A stretch of DNA of 64,000 bases from Dyadobacter fanqingshengii (GCF_023822005.2 NZ_CP098806.1:1550001-1614000); one strand, 5' to 3'; positions 26,274 to 35,917 are shown, counted from the stretch's first letter. A program made the numbers and translations. Notes: generated by a model from the sequence alone, not told the origin.

Positions 26274-27359
26274 ATGAAAAAGTCGGTTGTTCAACTTCTC
26301 CATTTGTGCTACTGGTTTCTTTATCAGTGCCTTTTCACATTTATTTTTATGCTGTCAAGGAATGTCGCTTCCGCAGATCTAAGCGATTGGGAGGACTGGC
26401 TTACACTCTTAACCATTGCAACCATCACGGGTGCAGCCAGCTTCTACGCATTCTATTCATGGCTCGTGCCCCGCTATCTTACGGCTGGGAGGATAAGCGC
26501 TTTTGTGCGCTCAGGATTGCTCGCCATTACTGGTTTGGCATTGGCTGCTACCGTTGCTGTATCATTGATTTTTACTTTATTCATTTACGTTCTTTTCGAA
26601 AAGCTCGACTTCTTCCTGTTAACATTTAAAGACAATGTCTGGTTGATTTCTGGCTTCGCATTGCTCGCAGCAGCCAACGCCTTCATAGGCACTGTTTTTA
26701 AGGGTTTTATCACCTGGTATGACGACCGAAAAGAAAAAGAAGCGCTCATTAGCGGTAAATTACGAACAGAACTGGCATTGCTTAAAGCGCAGATCAACCC
26801 GCATTTTCTATTCAACACATTAAATAATATTGACGTACTGATCGAGCACAATCCCAGTGCAGCTTCGCTTTATTTAAACAAGCTTTCCGACCTGCTACGT
26901 TACATTTTATACGAGATTCAGCCAGACTGGATTCCCCTTTCCAGAGAATTGGAATACATAAAAAAATACATTGATGTACAAAAAATCAGGACCAGCAACG
27001 ATGAATTTGTAAGTATTGAAATTAATGGACCCATAGACGGGATCATGATCGCTCCAATGGTCCTTGTCCCCTTCATTGAAAACGCATTTAAGCATACTAC
27101 GAACAAAAGAAATGCCGGCTCAATTCGTATTTCAATTACTGTAACGGACGATCAGATTCATTTTCAATGTATTAATGTAGTTGGAAGAAAGCTGTCCGAA
27201 GCGCCGGAAAAGCCGAGCGGACTGGGTAATGGTTTATTGAAGCAGAGAATCGCCCTATTATACAAGGATACGCACCGGCTAACGTTACAAGAGACTGTTA
27301 ATGAATATGTTGTGAACCTCTATTTACCAATAAAAGTGCATGAACTGTCTGCTTATTGA
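26274..27359 (+). CDS. LytS-type sensor histidine kinase
   Basis: 361 aa. Four transmembrane helices (about 12-28, 44-64, 80-108, 122-142) make an N-terminal membrane sensor with little periplasmic surface. The cytoplasmic part has the His_kinase box AQINPHFLFNTLNN with H177, followed by an HATPase with IAPMVLVPFIENAFKH and GLGNGLLKQRIALLY. This is the LytS/YehU class that pairs with LytTR regulators; here the regulator gene overlaps the kinase gene by 20 nt. The signal is unknown. A near-palindrome TAACA-C-TGTTA (26259-26269) lies just before the start, and a weak hairpin at 26199-26228 might end the S15 transcript. Confidence 0.93.
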   Translation: MKKSVVQLLHLCYWFLYQCLFTFIFMLSRNVASADLSDWEDWLTLLTIATITGAASFYAFYSWLVPRYLTAGRISAFVRSGLLAITGLALAATVAVSLIFTLFIYVLFEKLDFFLLTFKDNVWLISGFALLAAANAFIGTVFKGFITWYDDRKEKEALISGKLRTELALLKAQINPHFLFNTLNNIDVLIEHNPSAASLYLNKLSDLLRYILYEIQPDWIPLSRELEYIKKYIDVQKIRTSNDEFVSIEINGPIDGIMIAPMVLVPFIENAFKHTTNKRNAGSIRISITVTDDQIHFQCINVVGRKLSEAPEKPSGLGNGLLKQRIALLYKDTHRLTLQETVNEYVVNLYLPIKVHELSAY

Positions 27360-28032
27360 AGACGAGCCGCTGGCTATGTTGAGGCTTAGCGAATATGTGC
27401 GGCGGGTGCCGTTCCTTCATCTGGCCCACGCTGTGGACAATGGCTGGGATGCGCTCACGATCCTCAAAAACGAAAAGATCGATCTTATTTTTCTGGATGT
27501 CGAAATGGACGATGTGTCTGGAATCCAACTGCTTGATGCACTCCCGGCGCGACCGCCCGTGATCCTGACAACTGCTTTTGACCATTATGCACTGAAAGCG
27601 TTCGACTTGAAAGTTTCCGACTATTTATTAAAGCCGTATACATTTGACCGTTTCCTGCAGGCCGTAATCAGGGTGCAGGAAACGGGCGTTGGCCGTAGCA
27701 ATGATCCCAAAACGTATCTTTTTGTCAAATCGGAATATAGGCTCGTGAAGATTTTCTTTGATGACATTCTTTACATTGAAGGGATGCGCGATTACAGGCG
27801 TATTTGCCTGAAAAACGAGAAAATCATGACATTGGAAACCTTTGGCCAGTTGGAACAGCAACTGCCGGTCACACAATTTTGCCGTGTTCACAAATCATAT
27901 CTTGTTGCGCTGAATAAAATAGAATCTGTCGAACGGGACAGGATTATGATTCAAAAGAGCACTATTCCCGTTTCGCTTACTTACCGGGAAATGTTTTATC
28001 AGCTGATAGGCCGTTCTGAAAAGCTTGGATAG
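27340..28032 (+). CDS. LytTR-family response regulator
   Basis: 230 aa. Receiver domain about 1-115 with acidic pair ED at 7-8, phospho-acceptor D53 in IFLDVEMDD and the conserved Lys in LLKPYTF. LytTR DNA-binding domain about 128-228 with FVKSEYRLVKIFFDDILYIE and FCRVHKSYLVAL. Partner of the kinase encoded just before it (20-nt overlap, translational coupling). The target genes cannot be told from the sequence. It ends 7 nt from the stop of the convergent NtrC-type regulator gene, with no terminator between them. Confidence 0.93.
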   Translation: MNCLLIEDEPLAMLRLSEYVRRVPFLHLAHAVDNGWDALTILKNEKIDLIFLDVEMDDVSGIQLLDALPARPPVILTTAFDHYALKAFDLKVSDYLLKPYTFDRFLQAVIRVQETGVGRSNDPKTYLFVKSEYRLVKIFFDDILYIEGMRDYRRICLKNEKIMTLETFGQLEQQLPVTQFCRVHKSYLVALNKIESVERDRIMIQKSTIPVSLTYREMFYQLIGRSEKLG

Positions 28033-28039
28033 CGCATTT

Positions 28040-29377
28040 TCACAATTTATACTCCTCAATCTTCCGATAAAGCGTGGCGATGCCGACTTCCAGCAATCGG
28101 GCGGCTTCTGCTTTGTTGCCATTGGTATAATTCAGAACCTTTTGAAAATGAAGCTTTTCTGCACTGGCAAGGGAAAAGGCGGATAGATTTCTATTTCCAT
28201 CATTTCGAGCCAGCAACAGTTCAAAAGGCAAGCTTTCAATGTCGAGCACGGGGCCGTCTGTTAGTATGACACTCCTTTCAATGACATTTTTCAACTCCCG
28301 GATATTGCCGTTCCAGGGATTGTTTTCCAATGCTTTCACATATTCAGCCGACAATGACTTGATCTTCTTATTGGATTTCAACGCATATTGAGCGGCAAAG
28401 GTTTTGGCAAGTGCTTCAATGTCCCCGGTGCGTTCCCGCAATGCAGGAATGGTGATCTGAAAGACGGATATGCGGTAAAAAAGGTCGCTCCTGAACTCGC
28501 CCGAGGCTATTTCCTTTTGCAGATCGCGGTTAGTGGCGGCAATAACGCGCACATTCACCTTCGTCGGTTGCGTATCCCCTATCTTGATAAACTCGCCCGA
28601 TTCGAGTACGCGCAGCAGTTTAGCCTGCAAGTCCAGTGCCAGTTCGCCAATTTCATCCAAGAAAATGGTGCCATTGTGCGCTTCCTCAAAGAGCCCTTTC
28701 TTATCTTTCGTGGCGCCGGTAAATGCACCTGCCTTATGACCAAACATTTCGCTTTCAAGCAGATCCTTCCCAAAAGCCGAACAGTTTATTGCAACAAACG
28801 TCCTCTTGGAGCGCGTGCTGGCCTGGTGTATGGATTGTGCGAAAACCTCTTTTCCCGTTCCCGTTTCTCCCAACAGCAAAACGGTCGTGTCCGTGGGCGC
28901 AACGCGGCGAGCCAGGTCAATGCAGGCGAGCAGCTTTTTTGATTTGCCAACAATGGCGTCGAAGGAATGCTTTTCGCCCAGTTGTTTTTCGAGCGTAACA
29001 ACTCTTTTATTAAGGTCAGCCTTTTCCAATGCTCTGTAAATGAGCGGGATGATCTTATTATTGTCGTCTCCCTTGGTAATGTAGTCAAAGGCTCCGTTTT
29101 TAATGGCTTGCACGCCGTCGGGAATGTTGCCGTAAGCGGTTAGCAGGATGGTTTCCAGTAATGGATATCTTTCATGGATCGTTTTGAGGAATTCAACACC
29201 GTTACCATCGGGCAGCTTTACATCGCATAATACAATGTCTACTTCGCTCTGATCCAGCTTCTTAATGGCCGATTTGATATCTGCTGCCTCTAAAACTTCA
29301 AAGCCTTCGAGCTTAATGACTCTTGCAATCAGACTTCTAAGCTTTTCCTCGTCGTCGATGATGAGTATCTTCTTCAC
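28040..29377 (-). CDS. Sigma-54-dependent response regulator (NtrC family)
   Basis: 445 aa. Receiver domain 1-115 with phospho-acceptor D52 (VLCDVKLPDG). AAA+ domain about 140-375 with Walker A GETGTGKE (170-177) and the sigma-54 contact loop GAFTGA (217-222). Fis-type helix-turn-helix at about 405-445 (GNKAEAARLLEVGIATLYRK). It activates RNA polymerase carrying RpoN at -24/-12 promoters. It starts 3 nt after the single-domain response regulator gene on the same strand. Its own sensor kinase is not adjacent. Confidence 0.94.
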   Translation of the reverse strand: MKKILIIDDEEKLRSLIARVIKLEGFEVLEAADIKSAIKKLDQSEVDIVLCDVKLPDGNGVEFLKTIHERYPLLETILLTAYGNIPDGVQAIKNGAFDYITKGDDNNKIIPLIYRALEKADLNKRVVTLEKQLGEKHSFDAIVGKSKKLLACIDLARRVAPTDTTVLLLGETGTGKEVFAQSIHQASTRSKRTFVAINCSAFGKDLLESEMFGHKAGAFTGATKDKKGLFEEAHNGTIFLDEIGELALDLQAKLLRVLESGEFIKIGDTQPTKVNVRVIAATNRDLQKEIASGEFRSDLFYRISVFQITIPALRERTGDIEALAKTFAAQYALKSNKKIKSLSAEYVKALENNPWNGNIRELKNVIERSVILTDGPVLDIESLPFELLLARNDGNRNLSAFSLASAEKLHFQKVLNYTNGNKAEAARLLEVGIATLYRKIEEYKL

Positions 29378-29380
29378 AAA

Positions 29381-29806
29381 CTATGCGTAATTATTCGGGT
29401 GCAAGCAGCTTTGCCAGTAATCGAAGAGTATCTTGATCCTTTTTTTCAAATCTTCAAAGCTGTTCTCTTTTTTGAAAAATCCTTGAATGGTTGCTTCGTA
29501 AGCTGCTGAAATGACATGCGGATTATCCGCTGTACTGAAAAAAACAAAGGGAATTGACTTCTTTTTCAGATACTCGTTTTGCTCAATGCGGAAACGCAGC
29601 TCCAATCCGTTCATTACGGGCATGTTAATGTCACACAAAATGAGAAACGGCTGTTCCTTGGTAGTTTCTAAAAAAAGCAATGCTTCAAGTCCGTTCGAGA
29701 AGAAGATCAACGGGTTTGGAATCTGTAATTCCTCCACGACGCTTTTAATCAAAAACTGATCATCGGAATCGTCTTCAATCGAAATGATTGGTCCTTTTAC
29801 TGACAT
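29381..29806 (-). CDS. Single-domain response regulator (Rcp1-like)
   Basis: 141 aa, receiver domain only, with no output domain. Seen: acidic cluster IEDDSDDQFL, phospho-acceptor in LCDINMPVMNG, switch Ser/Thr FFSTADN, and a Lys-Lys where most receivers have Lys-Pro (GFFKKENSF). I chose the ATG at 29806 because the open frame before it lacks the expected beta-strand start. Clearly paralogous to the regulator at 60890-61312, sharing DDxDDQF, SNGLEALLFL/SDGLKALDYL and a PNN C-terminal end. Likely a phosphotransfer shuttle feeding the NtrC-type regulator encoded 3 nt downstream (inference). Confidence 0.88.
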   Translation of the reverse strand: MSVKGPIISIEDDSDDQFLIKSVVEELQIPNPLIFFSNGLEALLFLETTKEQPFLILCDINMPVMNGLELRFRIEQNEYLKKKSIPFVFFSTADNPHVISAAYEATIQGFFKKENSFEDLKKRIKILFDYWQSCLHPNNYA

Positions 29807-29945
29807 TTTAAAAATTTTGGTTTCTACTTCCCGTGTAAATATCACATTTATTCAAACGAATACCTATTGAAAAGGCAATTACGGATAATTCCTTTGGCGT
29901 AGGTTTTCGTCCGTTTTGCGTGGGCTTACACAGGTGAAGCTGCCT

Positions 29946-29953
29946 TAGTTTTG
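29946..29953 (+). promoter_or_regulatory. Likely -7 promoter element of the yceI gene
   Basis: TAGTTTTG matches TAnnTTTG. It lies 47 nt before the ATG, giving a leader of about 44 nt. A TTTG at 29915-29918 is 27 nt upstream, longer than the usual spacer. Confidence 0.5.
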
Positions 29954-30000
29954 CATCATATTTAAAGCCATGATTAACAACACAAAAACAAAACACAAAA

Positions 30001-30621
30001 ATGAAAAAGCAAATTTTTACGCTATTAGCATTAATTTCAATCGGTTTCAGCTGTACAGATCACGATGTTGAAACCACAAATTACAAGCTGGATGAAGCCG
30101 TTTCGGTTGCGGAATGGAAGGGTTATCTCAGGAATGAGTATTTTAATGAAGGCTCCATTACTATTAAGAGCGAAAGCCTGGTTCTTCGTGACGGAAAGGT
30201 TCAAAGCGGTTCTTTCACCATCCCCATCTCATCGATCGTGAATTTCAACCTTCCGACAGAGGAATTGAAACAAACACTTGTCCATCATTTACAGAGTGCC
30301 GATTTCTTTAATATGGCGCTGCATCCCGAAGTAAAATTCAAAATTGAGAGCGTAGCGCCTTATACGGGAGCAGGCGCTGATGTAATTGCAGGTGCAAATC
30401 AATTGGTGAATGGAAATTTAACAATGTTAGGAATCACGCATTCACTGTCCTTTCCGGCCAAAGTGGAGGTTAGTGGTTCAAATTTGAAGGTTGAGGGCAA
30501 ACTAAAAATAGACAGGACCAAATGGGGTATCACCTACGCCACAGATCCTGCCTTGCCCGACGATGCTGTGATCAAAAATGAGATTGACCTCCATTTGAAG
30601 CTCGCCGGTAATAAGTTGTAA
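30001..30621 (+). CDS. YceI-family lipoprotein
   Basis: 206 aa. Lipoprotein signal with lipobox ISIGFSC, acylated Cys18. The mature part is the YceI lipocalin-like beta barrel (about 30-204): VSVAEWKGYLRNEYFNEGSI, LVHHLQSADFFNMALHPEVKF, GNLTMLGITHSLSFPAKVEV and KIDRTKWGITYA. The family binds polyisoprenoids or amphiphiles in the periplasm and often responds to osmotic or acid stress. Stands alone on this strand; convergent with the SDR gene, with only 2 nt between the stops. Confidence 0.92.
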   Translation: MKKQIFTLLALISIGFSCTDHDVETTNYKLDEAVSVAEWKGYLRNEYFNEGSITIKSESLVLRDGKVQSGSFTIPISSIVNFNLPTEELKQTLVHHLQSADFFNMALHPEVKFKIESVAPYTGAGADVIAGANQLVNGNLTMLGITHSLSFPAKVEVSGSNLKVEGKLKIDRTKWGITYATDPALPDDAVIKNEIDLHLKLAGNKL

Positions 30622-30623
30622 CA

Positions 30624-31388
30624 TCAAAGGTTCATCCCACCCGAAGCCTCGATCCGCTGGGCGTTGATCCAGCGGGCGCCTTCGGTGCATAAGAACGCTA
30701 CCACCGCGCCAATATCCTGAGGCTCACCTACTCTGCCCAGTGCAGTGATCGAATTCATGTGATCCTCCAACCCGGGATGTGCCGCAAATGCCTGTTTGGT
30801 AAAGTCTGTGTGAATAATGCCCGGCGCAACCAAGTTGACCGTAATGCCTCTGTAACCCAGTTCCTTTGCAAGATATTTGGTTAGCACTTCAATAGCGCCT
30901 TTCATGGATGCATAAGCAGCGTAACCGGGTGTAGCAAAGCGCGTTAATCCTGTGGAAAGGTTTATAATGCGACCATTATCTGCAATGTAGGGCAATGCTT
31001 TCTGGGTCAAAAAGTAGACGCCCTTGAAATGCACGTTCATTAATGCGTCAAAATCGTCTTCGGTTGTATCTGCGAATTTAGAGTTGGCGTCAATCCCGGC
31101 ATTGTTGATCAGAAAATCAAATGTTTTGCGGCTCCATTTTGATTCCAAAACCGCTTGAAGTTCTGTAAAAAACGCATCGAAACTTTTCGTATTTGCCGTA
31201 TCCAGCTGCATTGCAATGGATTTCCTGCCCATTCCTTCGATGGTTCCCACCACTTCCTGTGCCTCCTGTTCCTTGCTGCGATATATTACGATAACGTCTG
31301 TTCCTTGTTCGGCCAGATTGAGCGCCATATTTTTTCCCAGTCCTCTGCTTGCACCGGTAACCAATGCTATTTTATTTCCTTGTTCCAT
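30624..31388 (-). CDS. Short-chain dehydrogenase/reductase (classical SDR)
   Basis: 254 aa. NAD(P)-dependent oxidoreductase, FabG-like. Seen: cofactor motif TGASRGLGKNMA (about 11-22), LINNAGID (about 88-95), the catalytic YASMK with Ser about 13 residues upstream, and PGIIHTDF. The basic residue after the glycine motif and R in YRSKEQEAQ point to NADP(H). The substrate is unknown. The AraC gene lies 85 nt upstream on the same strand and may regulate it. Ends 2 nt from the convergent yceI stop. Confidence 0.9.
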   Translation of the reverse strand: MEQGNKIALVTGASRGLGKNMALNLAEQGTDVIVIYRSKEQEAQEVVGTIEGMGRKSIAMQLDTANTKSFDAFFTELQAVLESKWSRKTFDFLINNAGIDANSKFADTTEDDFDALMNVHFKGVYFLTQKALPYIADNGRIINLSTGLTRFATPGYAAYASMKGAIEVLTKYLAKELGYRGITVNLVAPGIIHTDFTKQAFAAHPGLEDHMNSITALGRVGEPQDIGAVVAFLCTEGARWINAQRIEASGGMNL

Positions 31389-31473
31389 CTTTTTGTTTGT
31401 TTTAATTGATGAAACAAAGGTATGCCAGGCCGGAAGGAGAAATTTGTGCGTTTCAAATCAAAACTTACAAAAA

Positions 31474-32385
31474 TCAAATCTCGATTCTAAAAGCACGTGG
31501 ACTGAATGTTGTATGCTTTTTGAAGAGGTTGTTAAAATGGGAAGGTTCTTCAAATCCCAAACTGTATGCGATCTCCGAAACATTCCAATCGGTGTGTTTC
31601 AAGAGGATTTTGGATTCCTTAATGATCCGCTCGATGATGAGCTCGGTAGTGGTTTTTCCAGTGACGAGTTTTAAAACCTTATTGAGATAATTCACATGGA
31701 TTGCCAGCTGATCTGCATAGTCCTTTGCTGACCGGAAAACGAGCTTCTGGTGCGGCGGCTCGATGGGAAACTGGCGTTCGAGCAGTTCAATAAAAAGCGA
31801 GGAAACTCGCTTGTGTGCGTTGGTTTCGATAAAAAGCGCAGTAGCAGGCTGCAATTTCTGGCCGCTATGGATCAGTTCGAGCACATAATTCCGAAGCAGG
31901 TCATATTTGAATGCATAATCGGAGGAAATTTCCTTGAACATTTTATTAAAAATGTGTGTGATATCCTCGATCTGCTCGTCATTCAGAAAAAATATGGGGA
32001 CATTGCCGGGTTTGAACACCGGGAGATTTTTTAATAGTATCCCACTATTGTTCTGGGTAAGAAAATCCTCTGAAAAAATGCAGAACATTCCGGATTGCTT
32101 GTCGTCCAGCGGCTCCCAGTTGTACGGAATTTGCGGCGTGGCAAACAGCAGCGCATTATGCTCAATGTGGACAACCTTATCCGCATATTCAGCGCGGTTT
32201 TTACCGATGATCAGGCTGATCTTGTAGTAAGCGCGCCTGTTGTAAGGCACTGCTTTGGGCTTGGAATCCCTGAAAAGATCCTCTGTCCTGAAAATATTAA
32301 AATGACCGATCTCCTTCTTGACCGGCTCAGGAATCAGCTGGGAAGTATCTTTGTAAAATTCCGGGATTGAAGTTGGTTTCTCCAT
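31474..32385 (-). CDS. AraC-family transcriptional regulator
   Basis: 303 aa from the ATG at 32385; the frame runs 7 codons further, but MEKPTSIPEFYKD is the usual kind of start. N-terminal cupin-like ligand domain (about 20-165) and C-terminal tandem helix-turn-helix (about 205-303) with YADQLAIHVNYLNKVLKLVTGK, then WNVSEIAYSLGFEEPSHFNNLFKKHTTFSPRAFR (family core). This layout is typical of the regulators next to small oxidoreductases in Bacteroidota; the SDR gene 85 nt downstream on the same strand is the obvious candidate target. Confidence 0.9.
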   Translation of the reverse strand: MEKPTSIPEFYKDTSQLIPEPVKKEIGHFNIFRTEDLFRDSKPKAVPYNRRAYYKISLIIGKNRAEYADKVVHIEHNALLFATPQIPYNWEPLDDKQSGMFCIFSEDFLTQNNSGILLKNLPVFKPGNVPIFFLNDEQIEDITHIFNKMFKEISSDYAFKYDLLRNYVLELIHSGQKLQPATALFIETNAHKRVSSLFIELLERQFPIEPPHQKLVFRSAKDYADQLAIHVNYLNKVLKLVTGKTTTELIIERIIKESKILLKHTDWNVSEIAYSLGFEEPSHFNNLFKKHTTFSPRAFRIEI

Positions 32386-32423
32386 AAACAAAGTTACAAA
32401 ATTCAATCCGGGAATTTTCGACC

Positions 32424-32693
32424 CTAGTCGTATTCAACAAATGCTTCATCTTTATAACACCAAAGCCACTGCTCACCCGGTTCCGCGGAACTCGCGACTG
32501 GATGACCGGTTTGGTGATAATGCTGCGTCATGTGCTTTGCGGGAGAGCTGTCGCAGCATAATGTTGCGCCACACGTCTGGCAGGTGCGCAGGTGCAGCCA
32601 CCGTCCATCCACTTTTACGCATTCCTCGCACGCATAAGCAGCCGCTTTTTTGATCTCCGTAATTTCACTGATGTGCTGACAAACCTGATCCAT
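32424..32693 (-). CDS. UBP-type zinc finger protein
   Basis: 89 aa made almost entirely of one ZnF-UBP domain (PF02148). Likely ligands: C22, C25, C38, C41, C46 or C47, H54, H58 or H60, and H64, plus the conserved tail EQWLWCYKDEAF. In eukaryotes this fold binds the free C-terminus of ubiquitin; in bacteria its ligand is not known. Its start codon region touches the stop of the response regulator/TrxR gene (shared nt 32693), so it is the last gene of the kinase-regulator-finger operon. Confidence 0.9.
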   Translation of the reverse strand: MDQVCQHISEITEIKKAAAYACEECVKVDGRWLHLRTCQTCGATLCCDSSPAKHMTQHYHQTGHPVASSAEPGEQWLWCYKDEAFVEYD

Positions 32694-34354
32694 TATACTT
32701 CACTTAAATATTGGTGAACAAAACTGATTGACATTGAGCCTTCTCCAACCGCCGACGTGACGCGGTTCATGGCGCCCGCACGCACATCCCCAGCCGCGAA
32801 AATCCCGGGTGAACTGGTTTCCAGCAAATAAGGATCACGCTGCATTTTCCAAACCTGGCGGAAACTGTCATGACTCTTCATATCCCGGCCGGTTTCGATG
32901 AATCCTTTGTTGTTTTTAATGATCTGTAAACCAACCCAATCCGTGTAAGGTCTGGCACCGATGAAGATAAAAAGTGCGTCGGCAGGCACATCACGTTCTT
33001 CGGCAGTGTTCAGGTCAACCAGTCTTAACCCTTCCAAATGTTCGTCGCCTTTCGCTTCCATGATTTCTGTGCAACCCAGGATCGCCACATTCTCTGTGTT
33101 TCTGATCTGGTCGATCAGATAAGAGGACATGGAAGAAGAAAGGTCATTTTTGCGGACTATAATGTAGACGTTTTTGGCAAATTTGGACAGATACATGGCC
33201 GCCTGACCGGCAGAATTTCCACCGCCGAGCACATAAACGTCTTTATTGCCGCAAGAGCTCGCTTCCGTGCTGGCCGCGCCATAATAAATGCCTTTGCCTG
33301 TAAAATCTTCGATCCCTTTGGTTTCCAGCTTCCGGTAATCCACACCCGTTGTGATCACCACGGCGCGGGCATTGATCTCCGTGTCGTCTTCCAGCACAAT
33401 GGTTTTATACTGATCTTTTAATTTAATCTCCTTCACCGATTGCGGGGATAGGAATTCTGTCCCAAAACGCGTTGCCTGTGTAATGGCCCTCCTTGTCAGC
33501 TCCGAACCACTCAAACCAGCCGGAAAGCCCAGATAATTTTCGATTCTGGAACTCGTACCAGCCTGACCACCAGGTGCTTTCCGCTCGATCAGTAAAGTAC
33601 TTAAACCTTCCGAAGCACCATAAACCGAAGCAGCCAGCCCAGCCGGACCAGCGCCAATAATAACCACATCGTAAACCTGCAATTTCACCTTCGCATTCAA
33701 ACCGATATGAGAAGCCACATCCAGTAACGAAGGCGTTTTCAGGATTGTCCCGTCTTCAAAAATGACAGTTGGAAAATCGGTTGGACATAATCCATTGGTT
33801 TTAATAATCTGTTTGCCCGCATCACTCGAATTGGCATCCATCCATTGATAAGGGACCAGATTACCAGCAAGAAAATCCTTGATTTCGTGGGACTTAGGCG
33901 AGAATTGGTAACCTATTACTTTAATGCCTTTAAAATCCGGGCGGTAATTGGCTTGCCAGTCGTGCAGCAATTCATCAATGGCGGGATAAAGTTTTTCCTC
34001 AGGCGGATCCCACGGTTTCATGAGGTAATAATCCAGCTGCACATCGTTAATCGCCTTTATCGCCGCATCCGTGTCCGAATATGCGGTTAGCAACACCCTT
34101 TTAGCGAAAGGAAAAATAGCCATCGCTTTTTCGAGGAAATCCACGCCCTGCATTTCCGGCATACGCTGATCGGAAACGAAAATAGCCACTTCTTCACCTT
34201 TATTTTGAAGTTCCAATAAGCTCTCCATAGCCTCGCTAACGGAAGAAGTGCTCAGCACCCGGTATTTATCCCGGTATTGCGCTTTCAGGTCGCGGCTGAT
34301 CGCCCGCAAAACCTGTGGATCGTCGTCGATTGAAAATATAATGGGCAAACCCAT
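32693..34354 (-). CDS. Fused response regulator / thioredoxin-reductase-like flavoprotein
   Basis: 553 aa in three parts. Receiver 1-125 with phospho-acceptor D62 (VSDQRMPEM) and K113 in MKPWDPP. A thioredoxin/glutaredoxin-like domain without a CxxC (about 140-220, IKVIGYQFSPKSHEIKDFL, FPTVIFEDGT). A TrxR-like FAD/NAD(P) module about 225-550 with IGAGPAGLAASVYG, LGGGNSAGQAAMYLS and GIFAAGDVRAGAMNRV. The redox CxxC of real thioredoxin reductases is missing: the site reads AASTEASSCGN at about 360-370, so it cannot reduce a disulfide by the standard route. Operon with the kinase upstream (35-nt gap) and the UBP finger downstream (1-nt overlap). Confidence 0.92.
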   Translation of the reverse strand: MGLPIIFSIDDDPQVLRAISRDLKAQYRDKYRVLSTSSVSEAMESLLELQNKGEEVAIFVSDQRMPEMQGVDFLEKAMAIFPFAKRVLLTAYSDTDAAIKAINDVQLDYYLMKPWDPPEEKLYPAIDELLHDWQANYRPDFKGIKVIGYQFSPKSHEIKDFLAGNLVPYQWMDANSSDAGKQIIKTNGLCPTDFPTVIFEDGTILKTPSLLDVASHIGLNAKVKLQVYDVVIIGAGPAGLAASVYGASEGLSTLLIERKAPGGQAGTSSRIENYLGFPAGLSGSELTRRAITQATRFGTEFLSPQSVKEIKLKDQYKTIVLEDDTEINARAVVITTGVDYRKLETKGIEDFTGKGIYYGAASTEASSCGNKDVYVLGGGNSAGQAAMYLSKFAKNVYIIVRKNDLSSSMSSYLIDQIRNTENVAILGCTEIMEAKGDEHLEGLRLVDLNTAEERDVPADALFIFIGARPYTDWVGLQIIKNNKGFIETGRDMKSHDSFRQVWKMQRDPYLLETSSPGIFAAGDVRAGAMNRVTSAVGEGSMSISFVHQYLSEV

Positions 34355-34389
34355 AGTAATGATATTGTTATAGGATTAAGAAATTCAAA

Positions 34390-35790
34390 TTAACCATTGA
34401 TTGGAAAACAAACCAAAAATTCCGTCTTACCAGGACCGGTATGCAGCGTCACTGAGCCGTGATGCTGTTTGATAATACGCATCACCACATCCAAACCCAA
34501 ACCCGTGCCCTTTCCAATTGCCTTAGTGGTAAAAAACGGATCGAAAATTTTGTTTTTGATCTCTGCCGGAATGCCCGGGCCATTGTCGCAAATAGACACT
34601 TTCACAAATTCCTTGTCCCTGTGCGTAATGATCCGCAATTCAGGATTAGGCTGGTTTTCCAGCGCGTCTATCGCGTTGTCAATCAGATTGGTCCAGACCT
34701 GATTGAGCTCGCCTACCATTACTTTTACATGCGGCAGCGTCAGATCAAATTCTTCTGTAACTTTAATATTAACCTTTTTCAACTTATAATTCAGCATTGT
34801 GAGTGTATTTTTGATACCAATGTGAATGTCGATCACTTCCTTCTCCCCGCCCCTGTCCATGTGCGTGAATGTCTTCACAGAACCCACCAGATCCGCGATC
34901 CTTTTTGAGGCTTCCTGAATGTCGGCCACCATGCGTTCGGTGGTCAGGTTATTATTGATCCAAAGCAGGATCGGGGAAAAATCATCTTTATTGATCTTGC
35001 TTTTCAGCTCTTCGAGATCAGCCTCGGTGATGCCAAATTCTACAATATTATCCGCAATATCATCGCATTCCCCAATGCTGTTCACATCCAGCCAGTCCAG
35101 AATTTCGTCCTCGCGTTCGGAGCGCTGCATCATACTCAGCACAGGACGCTCCGTGTTTGCCATAATTTCCATCATTTTTGCATTGATGAGTTCAATCTCT
35201 TCCGGAGAAAGGTGAATGGAAATAAGCTTTTTGAATGCGCCTGGCTGCAATAACAGGTGTTTTTTTAAAGAAACAGAACCCCGTACAATTGCAGCTGCCG
35301 GATTGTTCAGCTCGTGCGCGAGGCCGGCCGATAACTTACCTAATGCCATCATTTTCTCATTTTGCTGTTCCAGTTCCGTGAACTCACGCACTCGGGAAGT
35401 CATTACAACCACCAGCGCCTGCGTAAGCTCGTAGTGAGAGATGATCAGTTCCCGCATCTGCTCAACCGGAAATGTCATGATCTGCGTCAGCTCCGTACAT
35501 TGACCGTAAGCCACACCCACTTTCCCTCTCGAGAATGGCAAAACGCCCGTGACTGTGCCGGGAAGCAACTCTGCAATAAACAACTTGGCATTGTTCTGAA
35601 TGCGGTACAATTCAATGCGACCGGAAATGATGACGTGCGTGCCATTCAGCGGCTCACCGGGCGAAGTCATAAACGCGCTTTCTTCCAATTCATAGTGCCT
35701 GCTCCTGTCAATCATCCATTGCAACTGATCCTCAGGCACATCCTGAAAAACTTTTATGGATTTCAGATCCTCTACTTTTATATCCTTCAT
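34390..35790 (-). CDS. Histidine kinase with N-terminal cyclic-nucleotide-binding-like domain
   Basis: 466 aa, cytosolic, no membrane segment. Residues 1-130 are a Crp-like cNMP-binding beta-roll ([20 protein letters not shown]). Dimerisation/phosphorylation region with H159 in [14 protein letters not shown], typical of the NtrB-like HisKA group, then a long helical insert (about 175-300) and an HATPase with N-box [19 protein letters not shown] and [15 protein letters not shown]. The cNMP domain lacks an evident PRAAT-like phosphate cassette, so ligand binding is doubtful. It heads the leftward operon with the RR-TrxR fusion, its probable partner, and the UBP finger. Confidence 0.92.
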   Translation of the reverse strand: MKDIKVEDLKSIKVFQDVPEDQLQWMIDRSRHYELEESAFMTSPGEPLNGTHVIISGRIELYRIQNNAKLFIAELLPGTVTGVLPFSRGKVGVAYGQCTELTQIMTFPVEQMRELIISHYELTQALVVVMTSRVREFTELEQQNEKMMALGKLSAGLAHELNNPAAAIVRGSVSLKKHLLLQPGAFKKLISIHLSPEEIELINAKMMEIMANTERPVLSMMQRSEREDEILDWLDVNSIGECDDIADNIVEFGITEADLEELKSKINKDDFSPILLWINNNLTTERMVADIQEASKRIADLVGSVKTFTHMDRGGEKEVIDIHIGIKNTLTMLNYKLKKVNIKVTEEFDLTLPHVKVMVGELNQVWTNLIDNAIDALENQPNPELRIITHRDKEFVKVSICDNGPGIPAEIKNKIFDPFFTTKAIGKGTGLGLDVVMRIIKQHHGSVTLHTGPGKTEFLVCFPING

Positions 35791-35917
35791 GAAATAATGG
35801 CTTGGCGTAACTCAATGTCCTAATTTCGAAAAATTTGGTCATTTGGCTGATATTTTTTTACGCAAACCTGCCGAATTTGATGTTGAAATGTTGAAGCATG
35901 AGATCTTGACCGAACAC

